NCBI GenBank assembly: GCA_045105075.1
Contig: JBGCDD010000206.1
Location: 1-7,970, forward strand
DNA from: JBGCDD01 sp045105075
GTDB taxonomy: Bacteria; Pseudomonadota; Alphaproteobacteria; Rhodobacterales; Rhodobacteraceae
DNA length: 7,970 nucleotides
Reading direction: 5' to 3'
Shown: positions 1 through 6,230 of the stretch, piece by piece
Layout of the letters: the number at the start of each line of letters is the position of its first letter
Position numbering within the stretch: position 1 is the stretch's first letter
Translations under genes and position numbers: made by a program
Notes under the pieces: model-generated
Seen by the model: only the letters and a program-made list of their open reading frames with translations
Databases searched by the model: none
What the model was told of the DNA's origin: nothing

Positions 1-1
1 G

Positions 2-313
2 TACTCCTTTCACGGACGCGGCACATTGAACGGTGTCATCCCGCACCCGGGTCTGGTGGCATTGCTCGAACGGGTGGCTGAGGCAGAACAAATCAATTTG
101 CAACGCAGCGCGCAGGTCGGCATTTTAACGGATCTGTCCTACGTGCAACTGGTGGGTGAGGGCGTGGCGGCCATCGATCTGGGCTTTCCCATGCGCTACT
201 CGCATTCAGCCTCAGAGCTGTGTGATCTGCGAGATCTGGCCCAATTGTCGGCGCTGCTGCAAGCCGTTCTGGCACGGATCGACCCTGATTTCCCCCTGAA
301 CCGAGAGGCTTAA
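2..313 (+). CDS. M42-family metallopeptidase (glutamyl aminopeptidase / FrvX-like), C-terminal part only
   Basis: The reading frame is open to the left edge, so this is the last ~103 residues of a gene that begins outside the window. The visible part resembles the end of M42 metallo-aminopeptidases. An IPHPGLV segment is followed by a TD motif (ILTDLSYVQL, where family members usually have GGTDA), then GFPMRYSHS and a DLRDL segment. That order matches the usual 'GVP..I..RY.HS..E..DL.DL' ending. The histidine of RYSHS corresponds to the last metal-ligand histidine of the family; the other metal ligands would lie upstream and cannot be seen. M42 enzymes are cytoplasmic dinuclear-metal aminopeptidases that form large tetrahedral complexes, and some relatives were annotated as endoglucanases. 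Its stop codon lies 2 bases before the FGGY kinase start, so the two are almost certainly co-transcribed. The change from GGTDA to ILTDL is unusual and may mark a divergent subgroup. Peptidase activity on a defined substrate is not established by this fragment. Confidence 0.75.
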   Translation, partial: YSFHGRGTLNGVIPHPGLVALLERVAEAEQINLQRSAQVGILTDLSYVQLVGEGVAAIDLGFPMRYSHSASELCDLRDLAQLSALLQAVLARIDPDFPLNREA

Positions 314-315
314 CA

Positions 316-1800
316 ATGCGTTTCACTTTGGGCGTCGACATTGGCACCTACGAGACCAAAGGCGTTTTGGTTGATGAAGCAGGCAGCATCGTGGCGCAAT
401 CCGCTCGTGCGCACGACATGATCGTGCCTCAGGCGGGGTGGGCTGAACATCGAGCTGATGAAGATTGGTGGGGGGATTTTGTTTATGTCACGCAGGCGTT
501 GCTGGAGCAAAGCGGTGTGGATCCAGGCGACATTGCTTGTGTTGCCACCAGTGCGATTGGTCCCTGCTTGCTTGCGGTAGATGGCGAAGGCAAACCGCTG
601 ATGAACGGCATTCTCTACGGTGTAGACACGCGCGCCAGTGCCCAAATCGCGCAGTTGAACGAGCAGATTGGTGAGGATGTTGTTTTTGAACGCTGTGGCA
701 ATGCGCTCACGTCGCAATCGATTGGACCCAAGATCCTATGGCTGAAAGAGCAGCGCCCGGAGATTTTCGCACAGGCCAAATGGTTGATGGGATCGACGTC
801 GTTCTTGGTTATGAAGCTGACCAATGAAGTGGTTATTGACCATTACACAGCTGCCAATTTCAGCCCGTTCTATGATGTTCAAACACAGGACTGGAGCGAT
901 GAGTTGGCACCGGATGTGTTGGATCTGGCGCGATTGCCGCGTCTGATGTGGTCCAATGAAATTGCGGGGAAGATCACGGATAAAGCGGCGCAAGAAACCG
1001 GTTTGGCTGTTGGAACGCCAGTGACCTGCGGCACAATCGATGCAGCCGCGGAAGCGATCAGTGTCGGCGTAACGCAGACCGGCGACACAATGATGATGTA
1101 TGGCTCGACCATTTTCATGATTATGCTGACCGAGTCCCGTCTTAGCGACGCGCGACTGTGGTATGCGCCCTGGGTGTTTGAGGGCCAGCATGCGGCGATG
1201 GCTGGTTTGGCCACATCGGGCACATTGACGCACTGGTTTCGTGACCAATTCGCCCGTGAGTTAAGCCGCGCCGAGGCCTTTGGCGCGCTTGCCCAAGAGG
1301 CGGCTGCGTCTCCTACTGGTGCGAATGGGTTATTGATGTTGCCATATTTCTCGGGTGAACGCACACCGTTGCATGACCCATTGGCAAAAGGCGCCTTCTT
1401 TGGTTTGAATTTGACACATACACGCGGTGATATGTACCGCGCGCTTTTGGAAGGGATCGCCTTTGGAACGCGCCATGTGGTCGATTGTTTTGCTGAAGCT
1501 GGCCAAAAACCAAAAAACCTGTTGGCGGTGGGCGGTGGGCTCAGAAACGAAGTGTGGATGAAGGCAACCAGTGATATCTGTGGGTTGACCCAAATCATGC
1601 GAGAGAAAACGGTTGGCGCCAGTTTTGGGAACGCGTTTTTGGCGGCCTGTGCGGTCGGATTGGCCAAACCTGATGAGATCACAGATTGGAATCCCTTGGG
1701 TCAGAAAATGCATGCAAACACGCAAGATGTTTACGAAGAGACATTTCGGCATTTTGTTGCGCTTTATCGGCAAACTCAGGATATTGCCCATGCGCTTTAG
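316..1800 (+). CDS. FGGY-family carbohydrate kinase, xylulokinase-like, substrate unassigned
   Basis: This is a complete 494-residue cytoplasmic kinase, a normal length for the family. It would transfer phosphate from ATP to a sugar or polyol. The N-terminal domain opens with the phosphate-binding motif DIGTYETKG (residues 8-16), followed by GWAEHRADEDWW (41-52), typical of xylulokinase-like members. In the C-terminal domain, GTIDAAAEA (239-247) holds the expected catalytic base Asp242. GDTMMMYGST (256-264) forms the second nucleotide-binding segment. An FGGY signature-like stretch runs from GAFFGLNL into YRALLEG (359-380), and GGGLRNEVW (406-414) precedes the C-terminal helices. The start is supported by GAGAGG at 303-308, seven bases before ATG. 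It is probably translationally coupled to the peptidase upstream. I recall this overall pattern from an uncharacterised xylulokinase-like subgroup rather than from proven XylB, GlpK or AraB enzymes, so I give no gene symbol. The nearby sugar ABC importer genes suggest, but do not prove, that it acts on the imported compound. Confidence 0.92.
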   Translation: MRFTLGVDIGTYETKGVLVDEAGSIVAQSARAHDMIVPQAGWAEHRADEDWWGDFVYVTQALLEQSGVDPGDIACVATSAIGPCLLAVDGEGKPLMNGILYGVDTRASAQIAQLNEQIGEDVVFERCGNALTSQSIGPKILWLKEQRPEIFAQAKWLMGSTSFLVMKLTNEVVIDHYTAANFSPFYDVQTQDWSDELAPDVLDLARLPRLMWSNEIAGKITDKAAQETGLAVGTPVTCGTIDAAAEAISVGVTQTGDTMMMYGSTIFMIMLTESRLSDARLWYAPWVFEGQHAAMAGLATSGTLTHWFRDQFARELSRAEAFGALAQEAAASPTGANGLLMLPYFSGERTPLHDPLAKGAFFGLNLTHTRGDMYRALLEGIAFGTRHVVDCFAEAGQKPKNLLAVGGGLRNEVWMKATSDICGLTQIMREKTVGASFGNAFLAACAVGLAKPDEITDWNPLGQKMHANTQDVYEETFRHFVALYRQTQDIAHAL

Positions 1801-1860
1801 GGGGCCAGCCCCCGCCGCCCCTTGGGCGTCTCCCCCGGAGTTTATTTTGAAAGATGAAGA
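1801..1860 (+). terminator. GC-rich multi-hairpin element after the kinase, probable terminator and possible interspersed repeat
   Basis: Directly after the kinase TAG come three short inverted repeats. GGGG/CCCC has a 4-base loop (1801-1812). CGCCC/GGGCG has a 3-base loop (1816-1828). CTCC/GGAG has a CCC loop (1830-1840) and is followed by the T-rich TTTATTTT (1841-1848) and GAAAGATGAAGA. The last hairpin plus T-rich tail has the layout of a weak intrinsic terminator for plus-strand transcription. From memory, similar 'CTCCCCCGGAGT-AT-TTTT-GAAAGATGAAG' stretches recur after genes in Rhodobacterales genomes, so this may be one copy of a dispersed intergenic element. That recollection was not checked. 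The stems are individually short, so termination strength is uncertain. Confidence 0.5.
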
Positions 1861-1907
1861 GGGGCGGCCGAGGACGCGCCCGAAGGGCAAGGACGAGAAA
1901 TGAGAAT

Positions 1908-1921
1908 GCGCCGAAAGGCGC
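1908..1921 (-). terminator. Hairpin terminator for the permease genes
   Basis: A perfect 5-bp inverted repeat, GCGCC/GGCGC, has a 4-base loop (TTTC when read on the minus strand). It begins 5 bases past the MalG-like permease stop codon. On the minus strand it is followed by ATTCTCATTTCTC, which is T-rich but interrupted. The position right after the last minus-strand gene of the pair supports a terminator role, and the tail is weaker than a classical T run. Confidence 0.6.
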
Positions 1922-1926
1922 GCCGC

Positions 1927-2844
1927 TTACTTAACAGCTCCTGAAGCCATGCCTTTGATGATGTAGCGTTCCAGCACGATGCCGATCACGATCAAAGGCA
2001 GGATTGCTGTGGCTGAGAGCGCAGCCATTGACCACCAGTTGATGCCTTGGCTTCCGGTTTGGCTGGCCACCATGACCGGCAGGGTTTTGGCGTCTGTCGA
2101 CGTGAGAAGAGCTGCGAAGAAGTATTCGTTCCAGGTCAGCACCAGGCTTAGAATAAAGCTGGCCACCATACCGGGCAGTGCGATCGGCAATACGATGGTG
2201 ATGAAGGCGCCCCAGATTGACAACCCGTCAACCAACGCTGCTTCTTCCAATTCGACCGGGATTGATTGGAATTGGTCGCGCATGATCCAGATCACGATCG
2301 GCAATACGGTCAGGGTGTAGAGCAGGATCAACCCGATTTGTGTGTCCAGCAGATCGAGCTGGCGATAGAGCACCAAGAACGGCAGGGCCAGAACTACGGG
2401 CGGCAGGATCAACTGGCTGAGAAAGAAGAACGAGATGTCCGGATTGCGCATGAATCCAAAGCGGTAGTTGAATCGGGAAAGCCCGTAGGCGACCATTGAT
2501 CCCAGCACGACAGCCAGTGTTGACGCGCCGACGGCAGAGACGGTCGAATTCCAGAACCGTTTGAGGAACTCTTCGCGCACCGTGCTTTCGTTGCCAATGG
2601 TATCAGGCGACAGGCCTAACGATTTCCAGCCGCGCCATTGTGGTGTGTAATCCCACCACGGCACCATGTTGCCTTTCATCACATCGGGGGCGATTTTGAA
2701 GGAGGTGGTGATGGTCCAATAGATCGGAAACAGGCAAATCACCGTCCACAGGATCAGAATGCCATAGATCACCACACGTTTTGAGATCCATGCCGCTTTG
2801 TGGGTCAGGTCCGTTTCGGAATCGTGGAATATTTGTTGGCTCAT
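1927..2844 (-). CDS. Carbohydrate ABC transporter permease, MalG-like (CUT1 family)
   Basis: This 305-residue inner-membrane protein is one of the two channel-forming subunits of a sugar importer. Hydrophobic segments fall near residues 24-44, 105-121, 138-160, 168-187, 209-240 and 272-292, as expected for a six-helix MalG-type permease. The coupling-helix EAA motif is clear at 201-224: EAALVDGLSIWGAF followed by ITIVLPIALPG. The conserved glycine and LP are present; this loop docks on the ATPase. WNEYFFA (238-244) and GMASGAVK at the C terminus are also usual for MalG-type subunits. The ATG lies 1 base after the stop of the MalF-like gene, so the pair is an operon and probably translationally coupled, with only a weak GAG upstream of the start. 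A periplasmic loop of ~50 residues (51-100, rich in W) precedes the second helix. The substrate is not determinable. Confidence 0.95.
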   Translation of the reverse strand: MSQQIFHDSETDLTHKAAWISKRVVIYGILILWTVICLFPIYWTITTSFKIAPDVMKGNMVPWWDYTPQWRGWKSLGLSPDTIGNESTVREEFLKRFWNSTVSAVGASTLAVVLGSMVAYGLSRFNYRFGFMRNPDISFFFLSQLILPPVVLALPFLVLYRQLDLLDTQIGLILLYTLTVLPIVIWIMRDQFQSIPVELEEAALVDGLSIWGAFITIVLPIALPGMVASFILSLVLTWNEYFFAALLTSTDAKTLPVMVASQTGSQGINWWSMAALSATAILPLIVIGIVLERYIIKGMASGAVK

Positions 2845-2845
2845 C

Positions 2846-3952
2846 TTAATATCTCGGGTTCATCCAGCGATCGACCAGCTTCATGAAAATCGTGATCGCC
2901 ACCACAATCAGCACGAGGTAGACCATCGCCAAAAGGGTGCCATAGCCCACGTTTGAGCGGTCGCGATATTCGCGGAAGATAAAGCTGGTGACACTGTCGG
3001 TGGCGCCACCCGGTCCGCCCGAGGTGACGTTGATGATGATGTCGGCCAGTTTTAGCTTAAAGATAATCCGGATCAGGATCGCTGTGATCGAGATCGGCAG
3101 CATCAGCGGAAAAGTGACCTCCCAGAAGTTGCGCCAAGGCGAGGCACCGTCGACTTTGGCGGCCTCTTGCACTTCTTTCGGGATCGCCTGTAGTCCGGCC
3201 AGGATCATGATCATCATGAACGGGATGAAGGTCCAGGCGTCCATCACCATGATCATAAAACGCGCAACCTCGGGGCTGCCGAAAAAGCTGGGGCTGTCGA
3301 TGCCGATCCAACGGGCAAAACGGGCCAGCGGGCCAAAGCGGATCTCCATCATCGATTTGCCCACCATCCATGACACCGCCACAGGCGACAACATCAGCGG
3401 CATCAGGAAAGCAACGCGAAAGAATTTGCGGGCGCGGATTTCGCTGGCCAGGATCAGCGCAAGGCCAAAGGCGATGGCGTATTCCACAAAAATTGCCAGG
3501 GTGTACCAGACCATGTTGCGCAGCGCGTTCCAGTAAAACGGGTCGACCCACATTTGCCGGATGTTATCCAAGCCATTGAATTGGCGGCCATTTGGGTTGG
3601 ACAGGTTCCAGTCAGACAGCGCAATTGTCACTGCGAACAACAGCGGAAAGATCACCATGGCCACCACGAACAATACCGCAGGCAGGATGAACAACGTGCG
3701 TTTGCCGCGCTCTCCGTGCAGCACGACCTGTGCGATGCACAGGCAAGTGGCCCAGATCAGATAACCCCACAGCCCCAGCCGCCATGTGCTGAATTCCAGC
3801 CCGATGAGGCCGTATTCCGACAGGGCCAGCAACGCGAAACATAAGGCCATCACCGCCGCAGAGCCCCAGATCAGCGCTTTGCCCAGACGCACGCGCGCCG
3901 GGGTGATCTGGTCAAGTGTGACCACGTGAAGAAGGTCGCTCTGGCTGCTCAT
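2846..3952 (-). CDS. Carbohydrate ABC transporter permease, MalF-like (CUT1 family), with extra N-terminal membrane segments
   Basis: This 368-residue inner-membrane permease is the partner of the MalG-like gene that follows. The core (from about residue 85) has the expected six helices. It contains an EAA motif, EAAKVDGASPWRNFWEVTFP, beginning at residue 263 with the LP following, and the typical SGGPGGATDSVT segment (311-322). The first ~80 residues add two further hydrophobic segments (about 26-50 and 57-78) before the RGKRTLFILPA start of the common core. That makes it longer than the common ~290-320 residue MalF-type subunits, though E. coli MalF also has additional N-terminal helices. 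The ATG at 3950-3952 has no recognisable Shine-Dalgarno sequence; a 14-bp palindrome fills that space, so the start carries some doubt. In-frame GTG codons downstream (codons 10 and 21) have no better ribosome site, and an in-frame stop just upstream (TAA at 3964-3962) rules out an earlier start. Confidence 0.93.
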   Translation of the reverse strand: MSSQSDLLHVVTLDQITPARVRLGKALIWGSAAVMALCFALLALSEYGLIGLEFSTWRLGLWGYLIWATCLCIAQVVLHGERGKRTLFILPAVLFVVAMVIFPLLFAVTIALSDWNLSNPNGRQFNGLDNIRQMWVDPFYWNALRNMVWYTLAIFVEYAIAFGLALILASEIRARKFFRVAFLMPLMLSPVAVSWMVGKSMMEIRFGPLARFARWIGIDSPSFFGSPEVARFMIMVMDAWTFIPFMMIMILAGLQAIPKEVQEAAKVDGASPWRNFWEVTFPLMLPISITAILIRIIFKLKLADIIINVTSGGPGGATDSVTSFIFREYRDRSNVGYGTLLAMVYLVLIVVAITIFMKLVDRWMNPRY

Positions 3953-3966
3953 GCTAACATGTTAGC
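3953..3966. promoter_or_regulatory. Perfect 14-bp palindrome GCTAACATGTTAGC, candidate operator
   Basis: The sequence is identical on both strands and abuts the MalF-like start codon inside the short region between two divergent genes. The half-site TGTTAGC is close to half-sites bound by LacI-family sugar regulators, whose sites often read TGTTAGCGCTAACA. Here the half-sites face the opposite way, with CATG at the centre. A regulator binding here could control the permeases, the NHL gene or both. As RNA it could also fold into a 5-bp stem with a CATG loop just before the start codon. No regulator gene is in the window, so the role is inferred from symmetry and position only. Confidence 0.45.
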
Positions 3967-4057
3967 GCCGTGCGGCGGCACTGTTAACCCGCTAAATGCG
4001 CATTCGACACAAGGGGGTAGGCCGGGGTAGGCTGGGCCAAACACAACCGGAGGTCGC
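3953..4057. promoter_or_regulatory. Divergent intergenic region between MalF-like permease and NHL gene
   Basis: This 105-bp spacer must hold the start of transcription for the plus-strand NHL gene and probably one for the minus-strand permeases. It contains the 14-bp palindrome at its left end and GTTAAC at 3983-3988. A 10-bp imperfect tandem repeat follows (GGGGTAGGCC at 4014-4023, GGGGTAGGCT at 4024-4033). A strong Shine-Dalgarno GGAGG at 4049-4053 lies four bases before the NHL ATG. A poor sigma-70-like pair for the plus strand can be drawn (TCGACA at 4004-4009, TAGGCT at 4028-4033, 18-base spacer), but the match is weak. No convincing promoter for the permeases was found. Confidence 0.4.
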
Positions 4058-4900
4058 ATGCGTTTTTTCATTCTGTTGGGCCTGTTCTGGGCGCAATCTG
4101 CCATCGCACAATCTGCCTTTGCGACGTTTGATCGCGCCAGCGAAGCGTTTCTCAGTGATCCTCATGATTTGGCGATTGGGCCGGACGGGCATCTTTATGT
4201 GGCGGACAAATTCGCCAACCGGATTGTTATTCTCGACAGTGAAACACTGGAAATTGTTGGCGTGGTGCAGGACGGTGGGTTGCCCAATGTGCATGACATT
4301 TCTTTTGCGGCCGATGGGCGCGCCTTTGTGGCAGTGACGGCGGCGCATTCGGTGGCCGAGATGGTGTTTGAGAACGACGCCTGGGCAGTCACGGATGTGT
4401 TGCGCCCGTTTTACAACACAGAAGGCGTTTTGGCCCATTCCAACGGGCGCACCTATGTGATGGCGTCGGGGACAGGCGAAGTGATCATGATGAACGGGCG
4501 TGATTTGCTGGGTGTCGCGCCCGGGTTTCCCGGCGCGCATGATGTGATCGAGGGCCGGGATGGATCGATCTGGGTGGCCGACACGCGGCGCGCGCGTCTG
4601 GTGCAGCTTTCGCCCGAGCTGGAGCAGATCAAAGTGATCGACGGGCTGGGCATGATTGGTCCGCGCTACATGGACACCGACGCGGCCGGTCGGTTGGTGG
4701 TGGCTGATCAGGACGGGCATCGCATTTTGCTGATTGATCCGGACACGGGTGCGCTGCTGGGCACTTTGGGCGATGGGTTGCCAGGGATCGGGCCGGGCAA
4801 ATTTGATGACCCCGAAGGCGTGGCTGTGTCAGGCAACCGTTATTATTTTGCCGACAGTGATAACAATCGTATTGTCAAATATGTGGTTGTTCTGAATTGA
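4058..4900 (+). CDS. Secreted NHL-repeat / six-bladed beta-propeller protein
   Basis: This 280-residue protein begins with a Sec signal peptide: MRFF, then a hydrophobic core (FILLGLFWAQSA), with likely cleavage after AIA at residue 17. The mature chain is built of about six repeats of the NHL/SMP-30 propeller type. They lie around residues 34-73 (PHDLAIGPDGHLYVAD, then RIVILD), 76-107, 120-147, 158-195 (GSIWVADTRRARLVQL), 201-237 (GRLVVADQDGHRILLIDP) and 250-278 (PEGVAVSGNRYYFADSDNNRIVKY). The 'DG-x-x-(Y/W/V)-V-AD ... N-R-I' pattern is typical of the family. The fold suggests a periplasmic ligand-binding or lactonase-like propeller. No catalytic assignment is possible because NHL proteins vary widely and diagnostic SMP-30 metal residues cannot be confirmed by eye. 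The start has a strong GGAGG site at 4049-4053. It is divergent from the permeases and overlaps the MFS gene tail to tail. Confidence 0.85.
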   Translation: MRFFILLGLFWAQSAIAQSAFATFDRASEAFLSDPHDLAIGPDGHLYVADKFANRIVILDSETLEIVGVVQDGGLPNVHDISFAADGRAFVAVTAAHSVAEMVFENDAWAVTDVLRPFYNTEGVLAHSNGRTYVMASGTGEVIMMNGRDLLGVAPGFPGAHDVIEGRDGSIWVADTRRARLVQLSPELEQIKVIDGLGMIGPRYMDTDAAGRLVVADQDGHRILLIDPDTGALLGTLGDGLPGIGPGKFDDPEGVAVSGNRYYFADSDNNRIVKYVVVLN

Positions 4901-6119
4901 CCTCGCGCGCCACGCCCGAGCGGCGCAATGTGGCGGCCAGCGCAATCACGCAGGCCACGCCAATGGCCGCATAAGCCGCTAGAATCAAACGCAATTCGTC
5001 AAAGGCCATATTGCCCTGATCGCTGCTGAACAACGATGTCACAAACAGCGAGGCGGCCAGAACCAGCCGTCCGCACAGGCTCTGGAGCGACATATAGGTG
5101 GCGCGGCTGTCATCGCTGAGCAAAGGCTGAATGCGCGCGGTCAGAAACGGCTTGGATAGCGAATTGGGCACCATGCGCAGGAACAGCACGGCAATCGCCA
5201 ACGGATGATGGATCAAGGCCAGCACAGCACACAGCGCGATCTGTAAACCGAAAGCCAGAAACAAAATGCCCGGCAGCCCAAGGCGACGGCGCAACGCGGG
5301 TGCAATCAACGATGTCAGCACCGACAACAGCATCATCAGGGCCGACACTGTGCCACTGACCAGCGGGGCTTGCGCAGCGTATCCGCCGTTGTCCAAAGTG
5401 GCCAGAATAAACGGCTGGCCGAACACAAACGGGATGTGACTGAAGCCGTACATCAACACCGAAAGCGCAAAAAGCCAGGCCAATACCGGGTGGGTCAACG
5501 CACGGCGCAAGGCGGCCAAACGCGCGGCCTCGGCCCCCGGGGATTGAACCGCCAAGGGCGGCGCGTAGAACCGGAGCGCCAGCAAAATGGCGATGGCAAA
5601 GGCGGCCGCGCTGGCCAGAAACGGCAGCGCAAAGCCTGCCGATGCCATGACGCCGCCCGAAAATGCCGACAGGGCCAGCGCGCAAAACGAAAACCGCCAG
5701 GCTTTCAGTTCCTGGGCTTCGACCTCGTCCTCGCGCCCGGTGCGCACCAGACTTTCGTACAACAGCGCGCTGTCTGTGCCCGACACAAACGCCGTGCTGG
5801 CTCCGAGCAGCACCTGCGCCAGCGCGAATTCAGAAAAACTGTCGCCAAGGGCGAGCAATACAGCGCCGCTAAAGCCGACACCTCCCGAGATCACCAATGT
5901 CAGTCGACGCCCCCAACGATCCGACATATAGCCCGACGGCACCTCGAGCAGGGTGGTGGCCAGATCGGCGATCACATAGAGCAAGATCGCTTCGGACGCA
6001 GACAGCTGGTCCTGGAAATAGAGGAACCAGATCGCCTGCCAGAACATCAGATTGCGGCAAAAGCCGAACCAGGGATAAAGCGCGATGGTGCGCGTGGCGC
6101 TGTGTGACGATGGGTGCAT
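4875..6119 (-). CDS. Major facilitator superfamily transporter
   Basis: This 414-residue inner-membrane protein has about twelve hydrophobic segments arranged in two halves, the usual MFS length and layout. The loop after the second helix carries MFS motif A, GYMSDRWGRR (residues 63-72). LLEVPSGYMSDRWG and SGTDSALLYESL (113-124) resemble drug/solute efflux-type MFS members more than sugar:proton symporters. A hydrophilic central loop (~188-210) separates the halves. The protein could export a metabolite or drug, and no substrate can be assigned. The ATG is preceded on the minus strand by GAAAGGCAAAAG, a weak ribosome site. It lies 111 bp downstream of the binding-protein stop on the same strand, so read-through from that gene is possible. 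Its last 26 bases overlap the NHL coding region on the other strand. Confidence 0.9.
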   Translation of the reverse strand: MHPSSHSATRTIALYPWFGFCRNLMFWQAIWFLYFQDQLSASEAILLYVIADLATTLLEVPSGYMSDRWGRRLTLVISGGVGFSGAVLLALGDSFSEFALAQVLLGASTAFVSGTDSALLYESLVRTGREDEVEAQELKAWRFSFCALALSAFSGGVMASAGFALPFLASAAAFAIAILLALRFYAPPLAVQSPGAEAARLAALRRALTHPVLAWLFALSVLMYGFSHIPFVFGQPFILATLDNGGYAAQAPLVSGTVSALMMLLSVLTSLIAPALRRRLGLPGILFLAFGLQIALCAVLALIHHPLAIAVLFLRMVPNSLSKPFLTARIQPLLSDDSRATYMSLQSLCGRLVLAASLFVTSLFSSDQGNMAFDELRLILAAYAAIGVACVIALAATLRRSGVAREVNSEQPHI

Positions 6120-6192
6120 CTTTTGCCTTTCGTCTGGGCCGGGGAGGCGTGGCCTGTTGCCATGTTTCCCGTTTCGCCCGCGATAGGCAAGG

Positions 6193-6222
6193 GCGCCCGC
6201 CCCGTTGTTTCGGGGCGGGCGC
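6193..6222 (-). terminator. Strong hairpin after the solute-binding-protein gene (partial terminator or mRNA stabiliser)
   Basis: A perfect 12-bp inverted repeat, GCGCCCGCCCCG and its complement, encloses a 6-base loop (AAACAA on the minus strand). It begins 8 bases past the binding-protein stop codon. No T run follows on the minus strand (CCTTGCCTATC), so it is not a textbook intrinsic terminator. Comparable intergenic hairpins after binding-protein genes, such as the malE-malF repeats of E. coli, protect the upstream message and keep the binding protein more abundant than the genes downstream. That role is the likeliest here, by analogy. Confidence 0.65.
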
Positions 6223-6230
6223 GTGGTGTG

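Noticed and set aside
879..1682. 267-residue open frame on the minus strand inside the kinase gene
   Set aside because: It lies wholly antisense to a clear FGGY kinase, shows no recognisable domain and has no ribosome site; GC-rich coding sequence often leaves such frames open.
4004..4033. Sigma-70-like promoter for the NHL gene (TCGACA, 18 bases, TAGGCT)
   Set aside because: The -10 match is only three of six and overlaps the tandem repeat; it is mentioned under the intergenic region but not called as a promoter.
3992..4720. 242-residue open frame on the minus strand across the NHL gene
   Set aside because: It is His/Arg-rich with no family features, and it is antisense to a gene with a signal peptide, propeller repeats and a strong ribosome site.
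5370..6107. 245-residue open frame on the plus strand inside the MFS gene
   Set aside because: Composition is dominated by Arg, Gln and Gly, as expected for the complement of a membrane-protein gene; no domain or ribosome site is seen.
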